This document shows, in pieces, positions 38,776-47,360 of a DNA stretch of 64,000 nt. Below the pieces are notes generated by a model. The model saw only the letters and a list, made by a program, of their open reading frames with translations. It was not told the origin of the DNA and did no database searches. The first letter of the stretch is position 1. The number at the start of each line of letters is the position of its first letter. Origin of the DNA: Bacteroidota bacterium (GTDB taxonomy: Bacteria; Bacteroidota; Bacteroidia; Chitinophagales; Chitinophagaceae); assembly GCA_016715505.1 (NCBI GenBank), contig JADJZY010000033.1:143371-207370 (forward strand), given 5' to 3'. Both the position numbers and the translations under genes were made by a program.

Positions 38776-39236
38776 TTTTCAAAATATTGTGGAAACAGGT
38801 TAACCTGTTTTTCAATTTCATTTAAAACTGCAGCTGCATTTTCAACAGAAGAAACTTTTTTCAGGTCTTTTGTTTTTTGCATCAGGGGTTCAAGCCATGT
38901 ATGCAATGCGTCATGGTCAGCACCCTGCATTTTACATTCACTGATCATTTTACTTAACCCGTTCTCCAACTGTTTATTTGTTTGAACATAGTTATCCAGG
39001 CTTTCTTTCTGAGCACCCGAAACAACTGTTTGCAGTAAGGTCACATTCAATAAAGTTGTTGAATCGGCCTTCCATTTGGCGCCATTATTTAAAACAAGAC
39101 CTTCAGCTACCTTTTCATGACCCTCTTGATTCTCTACAACCGGTACCGGATCTGCATTGGCTGTATTATCATTTTTTTTTGAATTACAGGCCAGCAAGAA
39201 ACTTGCTGACAGTAGTATGGTTAGTATTTGTTTCAT
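38772..39236 (-). CDS. Lipoprotein of the nitrosative stress operon (154 aa)
   Basis: Signal MKQILTILLSASFLLAC gives lipobox L-L-A-C. The mature part is a polar linker followed by a four-helix-like region (STTLLNVTLLQTVVSGAQKE, NKQLENGLSKMISECKMQGA, HDALHTWLEPLMQKTKDLKK). No metal site is clear, though one Cys and several His are present in ECKMQGADHDALHTW. It lies between ric and the DUF1858 gene, with ATGA overlaps at both ends, so it is a fixed member of this operon. Function unknown. Confidence 0.7.
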   Translation of the reverse strand: MKQILTILLSASFLLACNSKKNDNTANADPVPVVENQEGHEKVAEGLVLNNGAKWKADSTTLLNVTLLQTVVSGAQKESLDNYVQTNKQLENGLSKMISECKMQGADHDALHTWLEPLMQKTKDLKKVSSVENAAAVLNEIEKQVNLFPQYFEK

Positions 39237-40190
39237 GGTTTTAATTGTTTTTCAATTTCCAAAGCTTTCGGAAACAGGATATTATTTTCAAGATGGATAT
39301 GCAGGTGCAGGTCCTCTTCAAATTCATCCAGCATCCTGTATAGTAAACTATAACTTGCACAGGCATCTTCAGGCAATAAATAATTTTTAGAAAGTTCCCT
39401 GATCTCCTCCAGGTTCTTCCCTACCAGTTCATGCTCCATCTCCATCATGTTGATCGGGTTTTGCACCGTACCGAAATGAGCGGCCTGTAATGGCTGTGTA
39501 TTATTTTCTGCAGCAACCAATGCTTTAATATAAGGAAACAATACTTTTCCTTCTTTAACCATATGCCCCACATTTCAGCATTTATTTCCAACAACCAACT
39601 GGTTGATGCGTAATAATTCGGGATGCTGTTTACCATGCCCCTGCATTACTTTATTGGCATAGGTACATATATCCAGCAAAGTTTTTTAACATAACTGTGA
39701 TGGGTGTTAACGATATAGTCAGACAGGAAATCCAGGCCCCAGTCGCCGTATGGAACCGGGCGTGATGCAGGCATTTTATCTGCCTGTTGTAACTCCTGCT
39801 CAATTTTGGTAACATCAAGCCCCTTTTCTGCACAGGCTTCCTTCACTGTTTTCTTTCCGCCACAACAAAAATCCAATCCGTATTTTTTAAATACCTGTGC
39901 CTTACGCAGATCCTTGGCCGCAATTTGTCCAAGCGTTTCATCATTTTCCCCCGAGATCTTTTTCTCTATTTTCACGATCCACCATTCAGGCCCCTGTTCC
40001 TGGTATTCCCATGTGAAAATATTGCCCCTTTCACCTAACAACTGGTAATACAGGGTTTGGGGTCATGGTCATTGTGTATGGTTAAACTCTCTCCCTCTTC
40101 CAGTTCATCAAAGCGAACAAAAATGGTGGGATGTTTCTGCCTGGGTTCCAGTAAGGTAACGTTCAGGATATTTTCTGCTGTTGTTTGCAT
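39233..40190 (-). CDS. ric: Iron-sulfur cluster repair di-iron protein Ric (YtfE/ScdA) with N-terminal DUF2249, frameshifted
   Basis: Ric repairs Fe-S centres hit by nitric oxide or peroxide, using a di-iron hemerythrin-like site. ATG at 40188-40190 starts a DUF2249 domain (LLEPRQKHPTIFVRFDELEE, WWIVKIEKK). After a slip near 40055 comes ETLGQIAAKDLRKAQVFKKY, GLDFCCGGKKTVKEAC (ScdA_N motif), then NTHHSYVKK. Further slips near 39675 and 39570 lead to WGMVKEGKVLFPYIKALV and EHELVGKNLEEIRELSKNYL, HLHIHLENNILFPKA, which carry the His/Glu ligands. First gene of its operon, right behind the palindromic operator. The DUF2249 head is less usual for Ric. Confidence 0.85.
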
Positions 40191-40219
40191 ATATATTGTT
40201 TTAAATTGTTTTTATACTG

Positions 40220-40273
40220 CAAAGATAAGGATTAATATCCTATAAAAGTATTTAAATACTTTTATAGGATATT
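40220..40273 (-). promoter_or_regulatory. ric operon promoter with a 40-bp perfect palindrome (probable Rrf2/NO operator)
   Basis: A -7 element TATCTTTG lies at 40220-40227 on the minus strand, 30 bases before the ric ATG. Immediately upstream, 40234-40273 is a perfect 40-base palindrome with left half AATATCCTATAAAAGTATTT. It covers the -33 region, so a bound regulator would block transcription. The inner part AAAAGTATTTAAATACTTTT resembles the A-rich dyads bound by NsrR-type Rrf2 regulators. Two Rrf2 genes lie in the block. Lack of G/C in the stem centre and of a T run argues against a terminator. Confidence 0.7.
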
Positions 40274-40331
40274 GGTATGACAAAGCAGATTATTGTTTAA
40301 TGAAGGGATATTGAAAATGCAGTAACTCAAT

Positions 40332-42116
40332 TCAGAATGTTGCATGGGTTAGCTGGCTTATAAATAGTTTTCTGAAAGTTTGGGCTATGCCCGGCAACCG
40401 GTGATAGTACGAGATGCCCTCCTGCAGGTTTTTAAAAAAGGAAACATAATATTTTTTTCTTTCGTCCAATTGCTTATCCCTAAAGTCATTTTCCAACTGT
40501 TCTTTCAGGTAGTTAATATATAAATTCAATTCTGTAATGAACATATGAGGCCTGTAACTATTGGTAAGAATATTTTTCCGGCCGTAAATATGGTCGGTCA
40601 TGGTTTGCAGGGAAACAACTTCAGAAAAATTTACAATATTCGGCCCCGGGCAAATATTCACAGCGTTCAGGTTTTTGATCATGGTTTGTGAATAGTTAAC
40701 AGCCGCGGCATTGCTCAGCCCGATACACAAACATTCTTTATCCAATACTTCATCTAACTTCCGTTTGTATTCAGGCTCCGGCAGGTCAAGCGATCGCAAT
40801 TGTGCAATTTTTAATTTCTGGTATTTATGTGATGCAGTACAAATGGGTGCTTCGGTAAACTCTGTATTAAATGCCAAATGCTTTTCGGTACAGGGGCTTC
40901 CGGGCTTGCCGGCTGCAATACGTGCCTGTTTTTCTTTATCGGCACTGGTTCCCTTAAGATAATAGAACCTTACGCCAAAGGGAGAATTCCGGCTCAACAC
41001 TACATCCTTTTCTTTAGCAGCACACAATAGTTTTAATGTTTCATCATCAACCGTAGTGGCTTCCGGTACCAATAAAAAAGGAGTTCCCCACCCGGTACTT
41101 TCAATATTATAATGACGATGTAAAAAATCATCCTCCTGGTGGGTACCAATACCACCCTGAACTGTAATTATTAATTGGGGAGGGTAAAGAAATTTTCTTT
41201 TACTTTTCTGTTCAGACGCTTTATTGTAGAGTTCAAAAAGTGAATCGATAAGTTCCTGTTTCCTGGATTTGAACTCCTCCAGGATGGGCCCCAGCAAATA
41301 GCCTTCGGTTGCAAAGGCATGTCCGCCACAATTCAATCCCGACTCGATCCTGAACTCACTTACCCAGATCCCTTTCTTAGCCAGGTATTTACCCTGGATG
41401 AATGCTGATCGGAAATCACTTACTTTAATGACCACCTTTTTTGTAAATCCACCGTCAGTATTAACATCAAAACCCGGGCAGTTCTCCAGGAAATTATACA
41501 ACCGCAAATTTGTACCTGCAGAAAATACGACAGAAGAATTTTGAAGCTCACTTGTTGCAAATCCTCTTAATGCAACTACGGCATCTGAACCATCTTCAAT
41601 TACTTCATCTGCTTTATTGAAATTATTCCTGTCAGTCTTTGTCATAATATTTACATCAATGCTTCCGGGACGGATCTGCGTACGTAAATATTTCTCCAGT
41701 TTTTTCTTTTCAAGTTCATCTTCAGTCTTCATCATTTTACAGTAGCATTGCTTCAAGATGCTGTCCTCAGGCAGCATTTCAAAATATTTCACTATTTCTG
41801 AGCCGGTTTCAAAAGCAGCACTTCTGAGTTTTTCAACCTGGGCCTGAACAATGCTGTTTACCAGGTTCAGGTAATCTGTAATTCGCTTTGCCCTGAAATC
41901 ATCTTCATGTGCAGAGATGGGATGGTAAGTTTTCCCAATTGTTGGATAGTAGTGCTTACGCATTAATTCTATCAACCTGTTCTCTACAATGGAGATAACC
42001 GATGAAATACCAAAACGGGCTACCTTAATGGGACTATCGACAGTATAAGCTAATCCCATTACCGGGATATGAAATTTATGAAGAGGTGAAGTATACATGA
42101 TCTTTGATGGTTGCAA
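40332..42116 (-). CDS. Conserved protein of unknown function (594 aa), intact
   Basis: A 594-residue cytosolic protein that I cannot assign. Early part: KFHIPVMGLAYTVDSPIKVA, RFGISSVISIVENRLIELMR, then an EDDFRAKRITDYLNLVN segment. The centre has ESGLNCGGHAFATEGYLLGP. LIITVQGGIGTHQEDDFLHR and STGWGTPFLLVPEATTVDD look like glycine loops of a TIM-barrel FMN enzyme such as nitronate monooxygenase. The last third is Cys-rich (GKPGSPCTEKHLAFNTEF, APICTASHKYQK, ECLCIGLSNAAAVNY, NICPGPNIVNF), suggesting a metal or Fe-S site. Unlike most neighbours it has no frameshift. It is placed in the NO island. Confidence 0.75.
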   Translation of the reverse strand: MQPSKIMYTSPLHKFHIPVMGLAYTVDSPIKVARFGISSVISIVENRLIELMRKHYYPTIGKTYHPISAHEDDFRAKRITDYLNLVNSIVQAQVEKLRSAAFETGSEIVKYFEMLPEDSILKQCYCKMMKTEDELEKKKLEKYLRTQIRPGSIDVNIMTKTDRNNFNKADEVIEDGSDAVVALRGFATSELQNSSVVFSAGTNLRLYNFLENCPGFDVNTDGGFTKKVVIKVSDFRSAFIQGKYLAKKGIWVSEFRIESGLNCGGHAFATEGYLLGPILEEFKSRKQELIDSLFELYNKASEQKSKRKFLYPPQLIITVQGGIGTHQEDDFLHRHYNIESTGWGTPFLLVPEATTVDDETLKLLCAAKEKDVVLSRNSPFGVRFYYLKGTSADKEKQARIAAGKPGSPCTEKHLAFNTEFTEAPICTASHKYQKLKIAQLRSLDLPEPEYKRKLDEVLDKECLCIGLSNAAAVNYSQTMIKNLNAVNICPGPNIVNFSEVVSLQTMTDHIYGRKNILTNSYRPHMFITELNLYINYLKEQLENDFRDKQLDERKKYYVSFFKNLQEGISYYHRLPGIAQTFRKLFISQLTHATF

Positions 42117-42137
42117 TTTCTGTTTGTATTTAAATGA

Positions 42138-42600
42138 TTAGTTTTTACCAGCTAGCTGCAGATCAAATTCGGTTCCGGTTCTGCTCTTGTCCAGGTAATT
42201 TTTTCCAAAGCCCAAAGTACTGTCTGTCATTTTAATATAGTTGACCTGCAGCGCCCAGATATCACCGGGTATTGCCAATGCCAGCGGATGTTTTGCAAGA
42301 TATATACCCAGGGTACGTTTAATCAATGGTTGCTGTATCCAAAACGATGGCTTCAAATTGAATGCCTTTGATCGAGATTTTATTTAGTTTATCCGGCAAT
42401 ACCGTACCTGCAACAAATGGATATTTCTTCATCAATGCAGCATGATGTGAATTTGCAGATGACTTAAAATAAATTAACCCGGTCGTGTCGTTAAAAGCAT
42501 AGAAACAGGTAAAAAACAATATGGCTTTCCTATATCATCTACCGTGCAAATACTGGCACAGGTTTGTTGCTGTAAAAAATTGAATAATGATTTCGTTCAT
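42138..42600 (-). CDS. Pyridoxamine 5'-phosphate oxidase-like flavin split-barrel protein, with frameshifts
   Basis: Reconstructed from three frames: MNEIIIQF then QQQTCASICTVDDIGKPYCF; FTCFYAFNDTTGLIYFKSSA with NSHHAALMKKYPFVAGTVLP and ISIKGIQFEAIVLD; then TLGIYLAKHPLALAIPGDIW, ALQVNYIKMTDSTLGFG and K-N-Y-L. Slips near 42575, 42520 and 42330. The pattern (TVDDIGKPYC, F-K-S-S-x-x-S-H-H, KGIQFEA) is that of the FMN-binding split barrel family of small PNPOx-like proteins. About 150 residues. Probably binds FMN or heme; exact substrate unknown. In the same direction as the 594-residue gene. Confidence 0.7.
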
Positions 42601-42647
42601 AGTTTTTGTGATTATACAATGATCTGTTTATTGATCCATCAATCAGG

Positions 42648-43012
42648 CTACAGTATGCAGTTCTGTAACCTTTCCCTCACTTTTATTAATATCCTGTTCG
42701 CCTCGCCCAGGTCAAAATCTTCATGATCTCTTTTTTTAACGCCCAGTGCAGTTAATTCAAAATGGCCGTCAGCATTAATTGAATGATTGCCCAGGCAAGC
42801 TCTTGAGCATGCCAGTGGGCAACCATCAATGGTAATTATTTTCCTACCGGATAAAGCGGTTTTAACCAGTTTTTTACATTACCGCCTACGCCAGCAATAC
42901 ATGACATTTCAGCGACTCCGCTCCTGTCGAGCTGCACGGCAATATAATTTGCCATTTGCGCAGCACTGGAACAACCCGAACAGGAATACAGCAATGGCTT
43001 TTGCTGTTGCAT
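42648..43012 (-). CDS. DGC domain zinc-binding protein (PF08859-type), with a frameshift
   Basis: Starts MQQQKPLLYSCSGCSSAAQM, the two-cysteine front motif C-S-G-C-S; ANYIAVQLDRSGVAEMSCIA and GVGGNVK follow. After a slip near 42870 the next frame reads IITIDGCPLACSRACL, the C-P-x-x-C-x-x-x-C rear motif, then VKKRDHEDFDLGEANRILIK. Such putative zinc-binding DGC proteins are often found near denitrification and nitric oxide genes. 120 residues. It is divergent from norC across the promoter region at 43185-43216. Confidence 0.78.
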
Positions 43013-43184
43013 TTGGTTCTCATAAGAAAAATATTTTTACCTTTTTTTGTTTTACTACCAGCATATAATACTGGAGCCTCCAAAATGTATTTATTTTAAG
43101 ATTCAATACATGGCTTTGCACTTATTAAAAAACAAATTATTACCGGTCATTTTTGAGATCTTTTCTGTTGTCCATTAAAATTTA

Positions 43185-43216
43185 TTGGCAAATATACTAA
43201 TTAAGAGATAACTTTG
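43185..43216 (+). promoter_or_regulatory. norC promoter with overlapping dyad
   Basis: TTG (43185-43187), 21 bases, then TAACTTTG (43209-43216), a full match to the phylum's -7 box, 26 bases before the norC ATG. A dyad TAATTAAGAGA...TCTTTAATTA (about 43197-43226) overlaps the -7 element, so a regulator could act here; it differs from the ric palindrome. Confidence 0.6.
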
Positions 43217-43242
43217 TCTTTAATTATTTATACAATTCTTAC

Positions 43243-43614
43243 ATGGCAGCTGACAGGCATAAGTTTATTGCAATGACGATCTTGCTAACTGCCTTTCTAT
43301 GCTTTTCCTTTTTTCTATACTCAGCATTGCCCGTAAAGAGTAGTCCGGGAAATGCTGTAGCCGATTCTGGAAAGATGGCCTGGCAAAAATATAATTGCAA
43401 TGCCTGTCACCAGGTTTATGGACTGGGAGGGTTCCTGGGCCCGGACCTAACCAATGTATATTCTATAAAGGGTGAGGCTTACATACAGGCTTTCCTCAAA
43501 ACCGGGACAACCATAATGCCTGATTTTCATTTATCCGGAAAGGAGATCAATGATCTAACCCGGTTCCTGGAAACCATAGATGCATCAGGAAGATCGACCC
43601 AAAAACTTTTATAA
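43243..43614 (+). CDS. norC: Nitric oxide reductase cytochrome c subunit
   Basis: 123-residue membrane-anchored mono-heme cytochrome c. After a basic start, an N-terminal anchor FIAMTILLTAFLCFSFFLYS (about residues 9-28) precedes the heme site CNACH in KYNCNACHQVYGLGGFLGPD, the motif of NorC with the G-G-F/Y-x-G-P-D extension. The axial Met is in GTTIMPDFHLS. It ends DLTRFLETIDASGR. It is followed after 6 bases by norB. NorC passes electrons to NorB, which reduces 2 NO to N2O. Confidence 0.88.
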   Translation: MAADRHKFIAMTILLTAFLCFSFFLYSALPVKSSPGNAVADSGKMAWQKYNCNACHQVYGLGGFLGPDLTNVYSIKGEAYIQAFLKTGTTIMPDFHLSGKEINDLTRFLETIDASGRSTQKLL

Positions 43615-43620
43615 TTAATT

Positions 43621-45003
43621 ATGATGGCACCATTGAACAATAATAAACTTACAACTTCCAAACTGTCTACTATTTGCGGACTTTTATTAATGGCTACAGG
43701 CATGTGTATTCCCTGGTTAACAGGCGCATTACAGTACCTGGACCGGGGTTTTAAAAATATCTTTCGTTTGAAATAATACGGCCATTGCATGTATCGTCGG
43801 TGATCTTTTGGATAATATTTGCAGCCATGGGCGCTGTGCTTACTTATCTGCAGGAATATACCGGGAGAAAAATATTTTATCCCATGCTTCTAAAAATTCA
43901 ACTGGGGATTTTTTCAGTAACGGTTATTACAATTCTTATAACCTATTGCTTTGCTGTATTCGGGGGCAGGGAATATTGGGAATTTCATCCTTTACTGGCA
44001 TTACCGATCGCAACAGGCTGGATCCTGTTCATCATCAATTTTGTAAGATCGATCGGCAGTTTTAAAAGCGACCCGTTTATGTGTGGATGTGGCTTACAGG
44101 ATTATTTTTTTTTTCTGTTCACATTTATTGAATCGTATTTATGGATATTTCCTTATTTCAGCAGTAATGTGGTTAATGATATGACGGGTGCAGTGGAAAT
44201 CGTATGGCTCCATGGTTGGCGCCTGGAATATGTTGATATGGCAGCATATCTTTCTGATGGAAAAATTATGGCAATAAAAATACAGTCATGCACCCATTGC
44301 CTTTCTATTATATTTTACCGGTTTATTTAACCTGATGTTTAACTAGTCATCATATCTACCCTGCCCACCTACCCTGCATTAAATATATCAGCTATGCCGT
44401 AAGCATGACTGAACTTTTATTTTAGGCAGGATCATATAGCAATGGAGAGCTTCTCTAAGCACCGCACGCAAACACTATCACCATACCGCATACCGGTTTT
44501 TAATGGCAGCAGATATCTGGATATTTTTAACACTGCTTCTTGCGATAGCCATGTCGGTACCTGCCAATGTGTATACACACGGAACACATATAACCATGGC
44601 ACATACCATGGGCGCTACTATTGGTATCAACAGTTTTCTTTTATGGCCATTGCGTTTGATATTTTACACGATACCTGTATCCCCGTCTCACAAAATATAA
44701 AATGGCTGAACAGGGGTTATCTCATCGCCAACATTTCACTTTTTATTTTTGGATCAGTCTTATTGCTGCGGAATATTAAAAGCCCGCTGGCAGATGAGTG
44801 ATAGCCAAATACCCTTTAGCAGTATGATGTTGCAACTGAGGCCCTGTTTTATAGTTTTTTATTTCAGGGTTCAGCATGATAACCGGTTTCCTTTTATTTT
44901 ATACCCCTTGTTGAAAAACCAGGTGCATGTGCTATTTCAGAAAATAATTCAAAAATGCAAATTAAAACAGGAGCCATTGCCGGGTAATTTGGTATTGGAA
45001 TAA
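43621..45003 (+). pseudogene. norB: Nitric oxide reductase large subunit, heavily frameshifted
   Basis: Heme-copper-type NO reductase subunit I, broken into about eight frames. Recognisable pieces in order: TICGLLLMATGMCIPWLTGA, RPLHVSSVIFWIIFAAMGAV (low-spin heme His), LPIATGWILFIINFVRSIGS, FFLFTFIESYLWIFPYFSSN, a SHHIYPAHLP stretch (Fe/Cu-site HH pair), RFLMAADIWIFLTLLLAIAM and YTHGTHITMAHTMGAT (further His ligands). The frame changes are clearly errors or decay, but helices and ligands are complete in order, so a working gene in the organism is likely. The end is not certain (44960-45003). Confidence 0.75.
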
Positions 45004-45026
45004 ACCGACACTTATATAAAACAATC

Positions 45027-45504
45027 ATGCTGAAACTTACAAAAATATTTCACTTTGAGATGGCACATGCCATACATGGATATGCAGGCGCCTGTAAAAA
45101 ATATACATGGCCATTCTTATGAACTGCATGGGTGTTTCCTCAGATCGTACAGCAACCACGTACCTGCAGACTCCCGGTTTTATGATAGATTTTAAAGTCA
45201 TAAAAAACTGGTTAAATCAGCCGTTGTAGAAAAGTTAGATCACTGCCTGGTTGTATCTGCGGATTTTATTGCAGCAAACCCAAATCATGCTTCAACCGAA
45301 AACCTGGTTATCTTTGAAGCAGAACCAACTGCCGAAAATTTACTGCTTTATATAAAACAGATACTGCAGCAAGCTTTGCCCGATAAAATAAAACTGGTTC
45401 ACTTAAAATTGTTTGAAACAAAAGATTCGTATGCCGAATGGACAGAAGATGAGCCATTACACCATAAACATAACCCTTTTAAAATGACCAGCTTTCCATC
45501 TTAA
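45027..45504 (+). CDS. 6-pyruvoyl-tetrahydropterin synthase/QueD family protein, with frameshifts
   Basis: Pterin-forming enzyme of the PTPS/QueD fold, about 155 residues. Start MLKLTKIFHFEMAHAIHGYA; the zinc site is built by the His of M-A-H-A and the pair in HGHSYELH, which appears after a slip in the A run near 45098. A second slip near 45130 gives TYLQTPGFMIDFKVIKKLV, KLDHCLVVS and PTAENLLLYIKQILQQALPD. It may make 6-carboxytetrahydropterin for queuosine or another pterin; its position beside norB and an Rrf2 gene is unusual. Cys for QueD catalysis (GACKN) is present. Confidence 0.75.
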
Positions 45505-45510
45505 CCATAT

Positions 45511-46019
45511 ATGTTCTCAAAGCAACTGAATATGCATTAAGGGCAACAATCTTTTAGCCGGAATAGTTCTGAAGAGCAAAAGCTTGGCATTGAAGCAATT
45601 TCGGAGGCAATTGATTCACCAAGATCCTTTACCGCCAAGGTCTTACAATCCCTTACAAAAGATAATAAAGTGGTAAGCTCAGTACGTGGGCCCAATGGCG
45701 GATTTTATATTTCCGAAAAGGCAAAGAACTTACCTGCACGCTTCATCCTTGAAGCAATGGGCGAGGATCAAATACTCGAAAAATGTGTAATGGGATTAAG
45801 ATATGTTCTGAAAATCATCCTTGCCCTATGCATGCACAATACAAGATAATAAAAAAACAACTTATCACATTATTCACTTCCAAAACCATTCAACAGCTTG
45901 CCGCCGAAATAAATGACGGAGTAATGTTTATTAATAACAAAAATAACTACGTTTTTTTGCATGGTGAGGAGGAAAGGCTATACCATTCCTTTATATCTGC
46001 TACTAATCCATTTAGCTAA
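45511..46019 (+). CDS. Second Rrf2 family Fe-S transcription regulator, with frameshifts
   Basis: Winged-helix Rrf2 protein. MFSK-ATEYALRATIF is the usual start, broken by slips near 45524 and 45558. Then EEQKLGIEAISEAIDSPRSF, AKVLQSLTKDNKVVSSVRGP and NGGFYISEKAKN, where the last stretches are the wing. The Fe-S ligands are in EKCVMGIKICSENHPCPMHA (C-x6-C-x5-C) after a slip near 45793. Paralogue of the regulator at 35910. It follows the PTPS gene by six bases. Its stop codon lies within the right copy of the direct repeat. Confidence 0.78.
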
Positions 46020-46305
46020 ACCAAGTGCAAACGCTGCACAAACAAGAGAAGAAAAATTGTTGAGTATAGAGAGTGCAAATCCGCATCATAGCGTCTGCGA
46101 ATGTAAGCATTACGGCTTATCGTAACTGCCGGGCAACAACATCAAGTTGTAATCCCATGTACTGGCAGAACTCTTTAACAGTAACAACCTGGTGCTGCTG
46201 CTTGTTGAAATGGTCCTTGATCTTCTTGATAAGGTTTCTACCATACCTGTCGCTTCTGCCTGTGATTACCTGAATGTCTTTCGGATAAATACACAGTCTA
46301 TTCAT
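46012..46305. repeat. Direct repeat, right copy
   Basis: Same sequence as 31978-32270 (TTAGCTAAA to the start codon of the 62-codon gene), same orientation, roughly 85-88 percent alike by eye. The left edge includes the stop codon of the second Rrf2 gene. Confidence 0.85.
46117..46305 (-). CDS. Conserved 62-residue protein of Bacteroidota mobile regions, right copy
   Basis: Second copy of the basic small protein, starting MNRLCIYPKDIQVITGRSDR, with KKIKDHFNKQQHQ and VTVKEFCQYMGLQLD in the second half. Six residues differ from the copy at 32082. Reading frame is intact in both copies despite many silent DNA differences. HTH-like C-terminal half; function unknown. The next gene on the plus strand, across a 246-base gap, is the MAKLKGIL-type protein. 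Confidence 0.65.
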   Translation of the reverse strand: MNRLCIYPKDIQVITGRSDRYGRNLIKKIKDHFNKQQHQVVTVKEFCQYMGLQLDVVARQLR

Positions 46306-46551
46306 TATTTCAATTATTCAACTTCATACACTAACCATACCGATGATATACTTCAAATATGGAAGTGACACTGCAAATATAAATCTTTTTTAAGGGCGGT
46401 AAAACTGTGTTTGTTGGAATAATGCGGAACAATCGGAATGGATGACCTTACACATTTGCAGAGGCTTTAGAGTGCTTCTAATTTTGTTTTCGTAAGCTGA
46501 TTAAAGCGTATCAGTCGAAACAAATTTACTAACTCATAAAAGTTTAAAGCA

Positions 46552-47300
46552 ATGGCAAAACTAAAAGGTATCCTCAAAATTGAAGGCACTCTGGATGAGT
46601 TGACCTTCTACAAAACACAAGATGGCCACCTGGTGAAAACCAAAGGTGGCGTATCTGCTGAACGTATTGCAAATGACCCGAATTTCCAGCGTACCCGTGA
46701 AAATGGAGCTGAGTTTGGAAGTTCTGCAACTGCCGGCAAGTTGCTCCGCAACGCTGTCCGTAACCTCATGATGAACGCTGCTGACAATCGTGTTACCAGT
46801 CGTTTAACCCAAATCATGACCCTTATTAAGAATTACGATACGACTTCCGCAAGGGGTGAACGTACAGTGGCAATCGGTATTGCTGACCCTGCGGCATTGG
46901 CTCTGTTGAAAGATTTTGATTTCAACGACAATGCAGCTTTAGGCGGTGTTCTTTTTGCTCCCTTCACCGTAACTGGTGTAACAGGTGCAATCAACGTTCC
47001 GCTTTCATTCCGATCAATGATATTGCATATCCTTCCGGTGCAACTCATGTCAGCTTCAAATCTGCTTATGCAGTTGTTGACTTCACCAACGGGACCAGTG
47101 CAATTGAGTACAGCCCTGTAACCAATCTTCCTATTGACGGAACCAACACACCTGTAACGCTTACTCCTGCCGGTGTACCTGCCGGAGCTGGAACTAAGTT
47201 TTACCTGATGTTGATTGAGTTCTTCCAGGAAGTGAACGGAGTTCAGTACTCTCTCAAAAACGGTGCTTACAACGTGCTCAACATTGTTGAAGTAGCATAA
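46552..47300 (+). CDS. Conserved Bacteroidota protein (MAKLKGIL type), with a frameshift
   Basis: About 248 residues when repaired. Starts MAKLKGILKIEGTLDELTFY, KTQDGHLVKTKGGVSAERIA, NDPNFQRTRENGAEFGSSA, LLRNAVRNLMMNAADNRVTS. After a slip near 47015 it continues PINDIAYPSGATHVSFKSAY and SPVTNLPIDGTNTPVTLTPA, ending YSLKNGAYNVLNIVEVA. The family recurs in Bacteroidota genomes, often in more than one copy, but I know no function. The regular strand pattern in the second half suggests a beta-sandwich. A strong terminator follows. Confidence 0.65.
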
Positions 47301-47329
47301 AAGCTGTTCTTTCTTTCAGTTAGGAAATG

Positions 47330-47360
47330 GCCTCACCAGTTTGGTGGGGCTTTTTCTTTT
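47330..47360 (+). terminator. Rho-independent terminator
   Basis: Stem GCCTCACC (47330-47337) with GGTGGGGC (47343-47350), one G-T pair, loop AGTTT, followed by TTTTTCTTTT. It ends the gene at 46552-47300. Confidence 0.85.

Noticed and set aside
40234..40273. Terminator of the 594-residue gene
   Set aside because: The palindrome is almost entirely A/T with no loop or T run and lies across the ric promoter; an operator is the better reading.
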